Shown piece by piece: positions 42,101 through 49,764 of a stretch of 64,000 nt of DNA. How positions within the stretch are numbered: position 1 is the stretch's first letter; each line of letters begins with the position of its first letter. Position numbers and translations under genes: made by a program. The stretch is from Tritrichomonas musculus (lineage: Eukaryota > Parabasalia > Tritrichomonadida > Tritrichomonadidae): the NCBI GenBank assembly GCA_039105265.1, contig JAPFFF010000014.1, positions 496,001 to 560,000 of the forward strand, written 5' to 3'. Under the pieces are notes generated by a model. That model worked only from the letters and a program-made list of their open reading frames with translations. It did not search any database and was not told the DNA's origin.

Positions 42101-42471
42101 AGCAGCCGAGGCTCGCGCACTCGTCTTTGAGTCCGATTCCTTCGTCCAAGCCAAAAGCGGAGGCAGCCGAATCGGAGCCGAAAAAGCGCATCAAAGCGCC
42201 AGTAACCGCCAAGACGATCAATCTGAATGACACTTTTAATGATTTGACAGCTCCTCGCGGAAACATAACTGACGGCCTCACTCTCGCGCAGCAGCAGGCG
42301 AGAGAGAACGAGCTCAGGCTTCAAAGGACGCTCAATCCAACCCTGACTCCAAAGGGACTCGGTGCCAAGCGTGCTGCCAAGAGTCGGTTGCAGGCAAAGA
42401 GAGGACAGAATAGTCAAGCTGTAATGCAGAAAAGGAATAAAAATCAGTCTCGGCTTGGTTGGTCATCATGA
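39136..42471 (+). CDS. SWIM plus RING-H2 zinc-finger protein, probable E3 ubiquitin ligase, with Ser/Pro minisatellite
   Basis: This is a 1111-residue protein. The SWIM finger is C64-x-C66-x5-C72-x-H74 (CTCGSREICIH). A RING-H2 finger follows at 171-221 (CPICYDSLFDCPPEE...CGGNFHVKCVQEWI...CPLC). SWIM followed by RING is the arrangement of MEX/ZSWIM2-type ubiquitin ligases; no ZZ finger is seen. Residues about 260-400 are Asn-rich with coiled stretches. Residues about 690-930 are a Ser/Pro/Asp-rich region built from tandem repeats: the block SFLALPASPPS recurs at 41411, 41591, 41714 and 41837, the last copies 123 bp (41 residues) apart. The C-terminal ~110 residues (LNDTFNDLTAPRGN...TPKGLGAKRAAKSRLQAKRG) are basic and not repetitive, suggesting a functional tail. 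GC content rises sharply from about 40300 to the end. Confidence 0.8.
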   Translation: MRGISLLSRPTADIIRNIGKIHRQEIRFIIEPCGPTKFHVKQIYPATSRSGTVYTVSIGAAQLCTCGSREICIHILYVMIRYFGVPKNSELLYQRSLSDREVNSLLERRYIRRARMHYQQENRQSSPNRNHSQNNNHQNHQHNVPTSVYVPAYQPPQKKVNRLNISENDLCPICYDSLFDCPPEEVAWCSYGCGGNFHVKCVQEWIYSQNADGKPGSCPLCRIQMDDPDTSVAPNQKEFDKFHQQQLLQKQNQPNETPSNNNNLLHSNDTCASSNVTKYFESLAQRNEDTNNNSNNNNNFNYINNNASINNNRNNSSDNNDNNNNNLNSNENTRNNNEDGDSYLAMLRRELESSSQSHARLQQQIENHKRLNSQIHNNIINNNRNNDDDETMQMSSLQAQISEIDEFLTAARTELNNEMARLKEHQRRVQASIEAQIKAGARARSGLKDSRGRNVEPVLKVRVPIFDPLTATTTASQQQQPKQLPRMIDSASINESTRRGQARSLLNRSTDDNSNDNNNNNNVAVVNNDNDSGRSESPTSISDDHQKRSRVVVTAKPKIAQRVVHRAESPTSVSLAASEPIVQIQIPTSASLSQVESIQKNFLPAIQEAVPQEKNEASSSSPTVSNFGGSLLQSPPKTSSPVIARPSSSQSPSILSPATVAAANSASSIPPRSSLTQLSQIAAPKQLIRPSPSLPSNSSSILLDSLADQPPLSDNSPSLADNSPLLSDNSLPSVSPASLADQSSLSSKCPLLSNNSPSSFLALPASPPSPINNSPLVSSDSPSLSDNSPSVSSDSPSLSDNSPSQSSKSPLFSNNSPSSFLALPASPPSLSSDSPSPTDNSPSVSSDSPSPTGNSPSPSSFLALPASPPSLSSDSPSPTDNSPSVSSDSPSPTDNSPSPSSFLALPASPPSLSSNLPPAAGCSPFVSASISAASPSDASAEAASSSPAAESGHHSRLDSLIDELCSLESYIEQQPAAPCPHHRYASLHQQPRLAHSSLSPIPSSKPKAEAAESEPKKRIKAPVTAKTINLNDTFNDLTAPRGNITDGLTLAQQQARENELRLQRTLNPTLTPKGLGAKRAAKSRLQAKRGQNSQAVMQKRNKNQSRLGWSS
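41260..41890. repeat. Coding minisatellite in the SWIM-RING gene
   Basis: Short units encoding SDSPSxxDNSPS-type peptides alternate with the longer block beginning CTTTTCTGGCTTTGCCTGCC. Spacing between successive longer blocks is 180, 123 and 123 bp. The last two units are nearly identical, showing recent in-frame expansion. The antisense strand is also open here (41358-42047), a side effect of the repeat. Confidence 0.85.
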
Positions 42472-43065
42472 GAAGATTCAAAAAAAAAAAAAAAAAATTG
42501 TTTTGTTTTGTTTTTTTATTTTATTTTGAAATTAGTTTAGATTTTGTTATTATGTTATTTAATAAACGGATACAAATATCCATTATTTATAATTGGAATT
42601 CTTATGAAATTTATGCTTTCTTATGAAATCTAGATGTTATATATATTTTAAAGCCAAAACTTTTGAAAAAAGTTTGTAGATAATAATTTGGTGAATTAGG
42701 CATGTTTATGATAGTATTAATATGATTTATATGTAAAAAAATTACCGTAAAAGTGGCTTTTAACAAAAAAAATCATGAAATATTCTATGAATTCATCTAT
42801 AAATAATATGCATGTAATTTTGAATAAGAATCGCAATATTTTAGTTATTTTATAATCGTTAATAATTTTTCAATATAACCCCAGAAAAATTAAGAAGTTT
42901 ATATAATAAGGCTTATTTTATTTTCAATGACCAATAATTACTTTTGAGAGGATTTCTTATAGTAAGATCAAAGAGAAATAAAATTAATAGACCAAATACA
43001 TTTATAAAAAGTGACATTTTAAAGTTCCGATCTTGAACAGGTTTTCTTAGCTCTCCATATAAAGA
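42472..43065. other. AT-rich intergenic DNA
   Basis: A poly-A run and a T-rich run follow the stop codon of the SWIM-RING gene. No gene is seen. The region before 43066 should hold the kinase promoter; unlike most genes here it has no TCA directly before the ATG (the nearest word is TCCATATAAAG). Confidence 0.4.
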
Positions 43066-44980
43066 ATGAGTCACCAATTTTGTATCGGTGATTATATACT
43101 TGACAAATCAATTGGGTCTGGTGCAACAGGGAAAGTCAAACTCGCGCGTCACAAAGATACGGGTACTCAAGTTGCTATTAAAATCATCAAAAAAGAAATT
43201 TTTAAAGATCATCCAACACTTTTACCCAAGGTACAACGCGAAATTGCTTTAATGCGTCTCCTTAATCATCCAAATATCCTCACGCTTCTTGATGTTCTTG
43301 AAAGTGAACACCATATATTCATTGTTGAAGGATATGCTGAACATGGATCTCTCTACGATGTTATTCAATCTTTGCCACGCTCGATGGCAATTACTTTTTT
43401 CAGACAGATTATATTTGGACTAGAATATCTCCATAATCATGGAATCGCTCATCGCGATTTAAAACCAGAAAATATACTCTTAGATTATGCTAATCAACTT
43501 TGGATAGCCGATTTTGGTTTTGCTTGTTGGATGCCCAATAATGTTGCAAATACGTCCTGCGGCTCACCGCTTTATGCAGCACCAGAAGTAATTAAAGGAA
43601 TTCCTTACAATGGCAGAATGGCTGATGTTTGGAGTGCCGGAGTCATTTTATATGCGATGCTTACAGTATGTACATTTTTATATATATATTATATTTATAT
43701 TTATTCAACAAAAAAAAAAAAAAAATAATTATTTGAATCGATTGAATCATGCTTTCAGCTTTTTTCTTATTTATTTGGTGAGGCTTGAAGCGAGTTCGTC
43801 TGTTCGTTATATTATTTTATTTTATTTTTGATTGAATATTTATAAATATTATATAATATAATTATTTTTTTTACATCCTAACACACAGAAAACTCTTCCA
43901 TTTAATGCAGAATCAGTTAGAATCACAACTCAAAGAATTAAGAAAGGCATTTATACTATTCCAAATTCAGTTGATCCTGATTTTCAAGATCTTATTAGAC
44001 GCATTTTTGTTGTCGATCCCCGAAAGCGTATTACAATAGAACAAATCAAAGCTCATCCTGCCTTTCGTATGGATGTTCCTCCTGAATATGTCCTTCCTGC
44101 ACCTTTTCCACTTCCTCAGCTCTCAAACCCAATTGAAATAGGTCCTAACGAAGAATATTATGTTCAATGTCTCCAACAAATTGGCTTTAGTGATATTGAT
44201 GAACTCAAAAAGATGTTAACTTCAAATACACCAAGTATGGCAAAGGTTTTCTACTTTATGTTGACAGAAAGAAAGAACATTGATAGTATCCCATGGGACT
44301 TACATTCTCAGGACACTGTTTTTAATCGTAATTCAGGGTATGCATCACCAGCTCTTGTTGGTTTACAGTCAACAAGTAACTCCAATGGAAATGGCAACGA
44401 CAATTTGTCACAATCATTATTGCCCGATTTTTCTTCTCCTCTTGCAAACGTATCAATAAGCTCAACTCCTGATACTTTGATAATGATGAACCAAATGAAT
44501 AATAATTCATTAGAAATGGGCATTTATGATCATGGACTAGACGATGGTATTTTATCAAATTCAAACGATCGAATGCTTGAGTTTGCACAAGGAACATTTC
44601 CTTCTGCGTCTTTCTGCAAATCATTTGAAAACGCCGAAGTATGGCTTGGTGGAAATCTTTCGCCACAACTTGATATTTGTGATAAGCATGTTATTCATCA
44701 CATTAGCACTAATGCTTTAGAATTAATGACAATTTTACAGAAATTTTTACTCAGCAGGTATTTCGATTTTTTCCATCCTGATTATGAACAGCTTGTTGCC
44801 CGAAATACGCAGTCAAATATTGCACTTACAATAATAGGGGATTATGAGGATGAAGGTCACATGGAACTTTCAATACAGTTAAACTCTGGAGCTCCTGATA
44901 TTTTTCAATCAACTGTACGGCAGATTTCAATGTTATTAAGCAAAATGATTGATTATGACTTTCAGCCTTATGAATTATAA
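43066..44980 (+). CDS. BRSK/AMPK-like (CAMKL) protein kinase, two exons
   Basis: Exons are 43066-43665 (200 codons) and 43889-44980, joined in phase 0 across an intron, giving 563 residues. The kinase domain shows GSGATG (17-22), K39 in VAIK, E59, HRDLKPEN (129-136), DFG (149-151) and the activation segment NTSCGSPLYAAPE, in which T163 corresponds to the LKB1-type activation threonine of AMPK. The join restores YAMLT-KTLPFNA, the expected kinase sequence. After the catalytic domain, VQCLQQIGFSDIDELKKMLT...MAKVFYFMLTERK (about 288-330) resembles the UBA-like domain of BRSK/SAD kinases. A Ser/Asn-rich linker follows, then a C-terminal ~110-residue region that may be a KA1-like domain. BRSK relatives control polarity and the cytoskeleton. 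Without splicing, the frame stops shortly after the donor site. Confidence 0.92.
43666..43888 (+). other. Spliceosomal intron, 223 bp, trichomonad type
   Basis: The donor is GTATGT and the acceptor end is TCCTAACACACAG, in which the CTAAC branch site abuts the ACACAG acceptor. This fused branch/3' splice site is the hallmark of Trichomonas vaginalis introns (consensus ACTAACACACAG). The phase is 0, and the join restores a conserved kinase motif. The intron contains a poly-A tract and in-frame stops. Confidence 0.95.
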
Positions 44981-44989
44981 TTCGATTGT

Positions 44990-45013
44990 TCACACATTAT
45001 TAATAATGTGTGA
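44990..45013. terminator. Perfect 24-bp palindrome after the kinase gene
   Basis: A perfect inverted repeat with half-site TCACACATTATT begins 10 bp after the stop codon. In RNA the stem can be extended outward by several further pairs, including G-U, with one bulged base. It is a strong candidate 3'-UTR hairpin; function is not known. Confidence 0.45.
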
Positions 45014-45460
45014 TAGTCGATGTTTTTTTATTTGGTTTGTTTCAGCATTTATTTTTGTTTTATGAATTTTTTGTTGATTTGAAAATGATTTTCATTATCT
45101 TCAAATTGGCAATTTATTTTCATGTTTAACGGACTTAATTTATTTCAAAAGTGTCTTAAAATAGAATCTTCATTAACCATATATATTTTTTTTTTTTGAT
45201 ATTTAATATTAAATATTATCAATGGAATTTTTCAATATAAATGAATGTTAAATTATATAAAATTATCTGTATCTGACAGTGAGTATTAATGATATCATAC
45301 TGTCAGTAAGCTCATAGTTTTCATAAAATCGCATTTGTAAGAAAATTCTGATCCATTTCAAAAAGTTGAAACAAAAAAAAAAGCATTTTTCAAAAAGTTT
45401 GCTAGAAGATTTTATTCGACCAATGCAATTGAGAAGGTCTGTTAAGATCTCCTTGCATTC
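45014..45460. other. Intergenic region before RRP9
   Basis: AT-rich, with an inverted repeat CTGACAGT...ACTGTCAG at about 45276-45307 around an ATGATATCAT centre. No gene is seen. TTCATG overlaps the RRP9 start codon, leaving little or no room for a 5' UTR if it is the initiator. Confidence 0.4.
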
Positions 45461-46699
45461 ATGAAAAGAGTGCTGAAGGACGACGACGACTCAATCGATT
45501 CTGACGCACTTCCAGATCAACCAACTGATGATGGCGGATATTCTGACGATTCAGATGCGAATTTAGACGAATTATTTACAGAAACACCAGAAGAGCGCAA
45601 ATTACGTATTGCCAATGAGCATATCGCAAATCTTAAAAAAGAAGAAGACGATGAAGATGCTATTGGTGAACGTCTTACAAACGAATATGAAGAGCAAATC
45701 GGGAAAAGGTTTGCTTCAATCAATCTGAAACCAGTATCAAGTGAAAGATTTCGCGCACATGATCAAGGAAGGCCAACTGCATTTGCTCTTGGCAAAGGTA
45801 TATTTTTTTCAGCAGCAAAAGATGGTTCCATAGTTCGTTATCAACTTAATCCTCGAGCAAAAACAGATATTTCGCCTCCATCTGACGTTTCCGTATTTTG
45901 CATTGCTTATGATGCCTCTAATGGGAAACTAGCAACTGGTGACTCTAAAGGTGTTGTAACAATGTGGGATGCAGAGAATGGTGGTATTTTACTTGAGATG
46001 AAAGGGCACAAAGGCCCAGTTACAGGTGTAATTTTTCAAAATAAAACAGCTAATATCCGCTCAGTTACAAATGCATTATTACTCTTTTCATGTTCATACG
46101 ATAGAACAGTTTGTGTTTGGGATTGTGAAAATGGCAATTGTTTAAAAACTTTTTACGGACATCAAATGGAGATTATTTCAATTGATTATCTTGGCAATGC
46201 TGTTACAGTTGGTGCAGATCAAACTTTAAGAGAATGGAAATATGAGCTGGAAAAGCAGCTTGTTTTTCATGGTGGAGGTTCAAAAGGTTCTATTGATTGC
46301 GTTTCTTTATTCAATATGGGCTTTTGTGTGACAGGCTCACAGGACGGTAGAATCTGTTTATGGAACTTGTCTAAAAAAAAGCCCATATCTGTTGTGCCTG
46401 ATGCACATGGTGAAAGAAAGTGGATTACATCAATTTGTGCGCTAAAGTTCCACAAGTTTTTCGCTAGTGGATCGCACGACGGAAAAATCAGATTTTGGAA
46501 AGTTACAGATAATAATAAAATTGAATTTTTGTATGAATATGAAATAGAAGGATATGTAAACGATATGCATTTTACCGAGAAAGGTGAATATTTAGCAGTA
46601 CAGATATCACAGGAGTTGCGGTTAGGACGATGGCTCCCAAAGATTCGAGCCGCAAGGCAAGGTGTTCATTATATTAAGATGGAAAAAATTTCTGATTAA
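45461..46699 (+). CDS. RRP9: U3 snoRNP component RRP9 (U3-55K), WD40 protein
   Basis: This 412-residue WD40 protein binds the box B/C part of U3 snoRNA and is needed for 18S rRNA processing in the nucleolus. The acidic N-terminus leads into ETPEERKLRIANEHIANLKKEEDDEDAIGERL, closely matching the RRP9 signature (ETP.EKRL.LAK.YL..L......IG..L). Repeats follow from about residue 95, with WD or equivalent dipeptides in VTMWDAENG, VCVWDCENG, LREWK, ICLWNLSK and IRFWKVT. The C-terminus, LRLGRWLPKIRAARQGVHYIKM, matches the conserved RRP9 ending (GRW.....ARN......L). Size is slightly below that of human and yeast proteins because the N-terminal extension is short. Confidence 0.92.
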   Translation: MKRVLKDDDDSIDSDALPDQPTDDGGYSDDSDANLDELFTETPEERKLRIANEHIANLKKEEDDEDAIGERLTNEYEEQIGKRFASINLKPVSSERFRAHDQGRPTAFALGKGIFFSAAKDGSIVRYQLNPRAKTDISPPSDVSVFCIAYDASNGKLATGDSKGVVTMWDAENGGILLEMKGHKGPVTGVIFQNKTANIRSVTNALLLFSCSYDRTVCVWDCENGNCLKTFYGHQMEIISIDYLGNAVTVGADQTLREWKYELEKQLVFHGGGSKGSIDCVSLFNMGFCVTGSQDGRICLWNLSKKKPISVVPDAHGERKWITSICALKFHKFFASGSHDGKIRFWKVTDNNKIEFLYEYEIEGYVNDMHFTEKGEYLAVQISQELRLGRWLPKIRAARQGVHYIKMEKISD

Positions 46700-46797
46700 A
46701 TAATATATTATATAAAGATATTTGATGTATTATAAATAGCTCTTTGCTTTTTTGATGTTTATCTCAAAAAAATTAAATTTCTGATAATGTCTAAAGT

Positions 46798-47942
46798 AGA
46801 ACCTAGGAAACTCTCATGAATATGATTAAAAATTAATAAAAGCATGATATATTGTTTTATCATATATTTTGTTATTATAAATAAAATAAAATAAAAAAAT
46901 TCGGCGTAACGTTTTAAGATATAAATGTTTTATTTTTCATCTGAAATTGTATTAATTAATACAAATAATTGAATGGTTTATTTTCAAAAACAAAAGGTAA
47001 GAAGATTTATTTCATCCACGGGATAATCTGCATGCAAAAAACAGCTAGCAGACTCAGTGATTATGAAATTTAAGGTTTTGAAAACAAAAAAAATATTTAA
47101 ATATATCATAAAAAGATTTTGATTATAATTTTTTAGTAGGAATTATAAAGAGGGCATAGCCTGGTTAAAGTAATATTAAAAAAATAAAAGCATTTTAATT
47201 GATCAATTAATCAATTATCAATTAATATTTTATAAATGTACGTTCTTTTTGATTTTTCTAAGCAAAAATTCTTATTTATTATTCTTAAATTTGTAGATAT
47301 ACGAATTTATTGGACATAAAACGAAATTATTTCTAAAAATAAAAATAATTATGGTCAACGAGACCATTATCCCATTTTGATGCAACTGCGAATGCAAGAA
47401 TTATTTGCGGAATCGAGAGAGTAGATTAGCTCTTATCTTGAATAATTTATAAATTGGTATTTATTATAGATTATTATTACAATTGACAAAAGGTCTGTTA
47501 AGGTCGATATAAATACCATTTTGCACCATTAGGAATAAAGAGGAAATTTTGATAAGAAAATAGAAAAAAATAAAAACTAAAATATAAAAAAACGTTACGC
47601 TGGAAATTTAAATTTTTTTATTTATATATAATTTTAAGGCATCATATTTTAACTGAGAGAAGTACTATGACAAGAAAATCAGAGAAATTCTTTTCTACAG
47701 CTTCATTTTATTTTCTGAGTAAAAAAAACGATAAGTTTTGAATTTTAACGTAAACTTTTCAATTACCAATTTTAATTTTTTTACAAATGCAACCAACAAA
47801 TATGAAGTTTACTATTTTCAACAACTTTTAAACACCATAAAAATTATATCATATGAATGCCGTCATTTGAATTTATTTATATCAATTAAAAAATTCGATT
47901 TTATATTTTAACGGAAATAACGTATTTAGTTTCCTAGGTTCT
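46798..47942. mobile_element. Non-autonomous TIR element with 8-bp duplication, 1145 bp
   Basis: The ends AGAACCTAGGAAACT and the exact reverse complement AGTTTCCTAGGTTCT are flanked by a perfect 8-bp duplication, TCTAAAGT (46790-46797 and 47943-47950). The duplication length fits hAT (or another 8-bp family), although the terminus does not begin with the usual TAG/CAG. Inside, GCGTAACGTTTT (near 46904) and AAAACGTTACGC (near 47588) form a second inverted pair, so it may be a composite or nested element. No transposase can be read. It lies between RRP9 and the deacetylase gene, a few tens of bases from the 3' end of the latter. Confidence 0.9.
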
Positions 47943-48002
47943 TCTAAAGTAATAAAGATGAGTTTTTTTAAAACAGGTTTAAAATTAATTTATTTTGGAA
48001 AA

Positions 48003-49160
48003 TTATTTTTGGTATATAACCTTTCCACCGACAATTGTATATTGTACATCAATATTTTCATTTACAATGATAATATCAGCATCTTTTCCTTTTTCAAGAG
48101 TTCCTTTTCTATCAATGATTTTCATGATTCTAGCTGGAGTTTCAGAAGCCATTCTTAAGGCATCTTGAATAGGGACTCCTGCCTGCTGAATCATTGTTCT
48201 TACAAGTCTATCTGTTGTGGCAATTGATCCTGCAAGAGCGGATCTATCAGCAAGTTTCACAACACCATCTTCAATAATAAATCTTTTGTCAAGGTTACTT
48301 GTATTATTACAACCAGTTGGGCGTTGGGCATCTGTGCATAATGCTGTTCTTTCAACACCTTTGATTTTATAAATAAGTTTGAGAATTGCTGGTGGTACAT
48401 GAATTCCATCGCTAATAACTTCAATATTCATTCCATCAATTAAATAGCATGCCTCAACTGTTCCTTCTTTCTTGAATTCTCGATTTTTATGAACAGATGT
48501 CATTGCATTATAAAAATGAGTTGCAAGAATGAAGCCACCTTCTTCAAAGCCCTTCTTAACATCTTCGTATTCAGCTTGTGTATGAGCTAAAGCAACAACA
48601 ATTCCACGGCTTGTAGCAAATTTACCGAAATCAATTGCGCCTTCAATTTCTGGTGCTGCACTCCATCTCTTTAATACAGTTGTAGAATCTGCAATCGAAT
48701 GATATTCTGTTGGATCTGGTTTTGTAATATAACGAGCATCTTGAGAGCCAACCATTTTAGGACTCAAGTAGTTACCTTCAATGTGAATACCGAGAATATT
48801 AGCTCCTTCTTTTGGATCCTTCATAACATTTTCACAAACCTTAAGACATTTATCAATAACTTCGCGTGCCGAAGCAGCTAACGTGGCATACATTGATGTT
48901 GTTCCATGAATTGCGTGAACACGAGCAATCTTATAAAAAGCCTCTGGAGTTCCATCTGTAAAATCAGCTGTATCACCACCGTGAATGTGCATATCAATAC
49001 AGCCTGGAGCAACGTAATTTCCATGGGCATCTATTACTGTTAATCCATCTGGCCCATTTCCTTGAATTATTTCAGCAATTTTCCCATCTTTTATGATTAA
49101 AGAATGTCCTTCGAGAATTCCTTTAGGGGTAACAATGCGTCCATTAACAATTTTAGACAT
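48003..49160 (-). CDS. nagA: N-acetylglucosamine-6-phosphate deacetylase
   Basis: This 385-residue amidohydrolase removes acetate from GlcNAc-6-phosphate, feeding glucosamine-6-phosphate to glycolysis or amino-sugar synthesis. The TIM-barrel metal motifs are present: H58 and H60 in DMHIHGG, E129 in GIHIEGNYLSP, H193 in ALAHTQA, H215 in ATHFYNAM, DGIHVPP (251-257) and D277 in CTDAQRPTG. The N-terminal MSKIVNGRIVTPKG and the C-terminal ADIIIVNENIDVQYTIVGGKVIY form the usual small beta-sandwich. The length fits bacterial NagA. There is no targeting signal. Bacterial-style architecture would allow lateral transfer, but base composition matches the neighbours, so any transfer is old. The 3' end is very close to the transposon at 46798-47942. 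Confidence 0.92.
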   Translation of the reverse strand: MSKIVNGRIVTPKGILEGHSLIIKDGKIAEIIQGNGPDGLTVIDAHGNYVAPGCIDMHIHGGDTADFTDGTPEAFYKIARVHAIHGTTSMYATLAASAREVIDKCLKVCENVMKDPKEGANILGIHIEGNYLSPKMVGSQDARYITKPDPTEYHSIADSTTVLKRWSAAPEIEGAIDFGKFATSRGIVVALAHTQAEYEDVKKGFEEGGFILATHFYNAMTSVHKNREFKKEGTVEACYLIDGMNIEVISDGIHVPPAILKLIYKIKGVERTALCTDAQRPTGCNNTSNLDKRFIIEDGVVKLADRSALAGSIATTDRLVRTMIQQAGVPIQDALRMASETPARIMKIIDRKGTLEKGKDADIIIVNENIDVQYTIVGGKVIYQK

Positions 49161-49427
49161 TTATAAAATGGCCATTGAATTTTTGTATTTCGTTTCAATT
49201 ATATTTTTAATGATTTAGTTAATATATTATCCCTTTTTTGGTATAGCATCAATATTATCTTATTTGCATATAAATAATAAAGTTTATGTCTTAAAAAATA
49301 TTAAATTAATAATAAAATCTTTGCAAATATTGCATATAATGATATTTTATAGATAAATTACTCTCATAAAATTTCTTTGAGGACAATACCAATTTTTCAA
49401 TTTTTAGCGCATTGGAAAAAAATAAAA

Positions 49428-49459
<32 letters not shown>

Positions 49460-49497
49460 TTTGCTTTTATATTTAATTCTGCACATTATTGAATAAA

Positions 49498-49533
<36 letters not shown>

Positions 49534-49764
49534 TATTATTGCCCCTCTGGAAGGAAGGCATGTTCGGTGTGGAAAATCCCATAATCATATTATTCATATT
49601 CATTTTTAAGGTTCTACTTTCAGCCTTCCAAATAAAATCAGATATCATATATTGAGATAACTTTTTGAGCAATATTGTTGAATTTTTCATGATAGATTAA
49701 AGTAAAAAAAATAATACCTTTTTTTTAATTTATTTAAAATAATCATTTTCAATTACATAAGATT
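49161..49764. other. Intergenic region with facing poly-T and poly-A tracts
   Basis: A long poly-T run (about 49431-49458) and a long poly-A run (about 49500-49530) face each other around 40 bp of ordinary sequence, and could pair into a hairpin. Between them and the large gene lies a less AT-rich stretch (49540-49690) with a short minus-strand frame (MKNSTILLKKLSQYMISDFI...) that runs into the poly-A tract. I do not call it as a gene. Confidence 0.4.

Noticed and set aside
48003-49160. Recent lateral transfer of nagA from bacteria
   Set aside because: The enzyme type would allow it, but base composition and codon use match the neighbours, so a recent transfer is not supported by this window alone.
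49457-49690. 77-codon minus-strand frame between nagA and the giant gene
   Set aside because: It runs into a poly-A tract, giving poly-Phe; the first 50 codons look slightly coding but no family is recognised.
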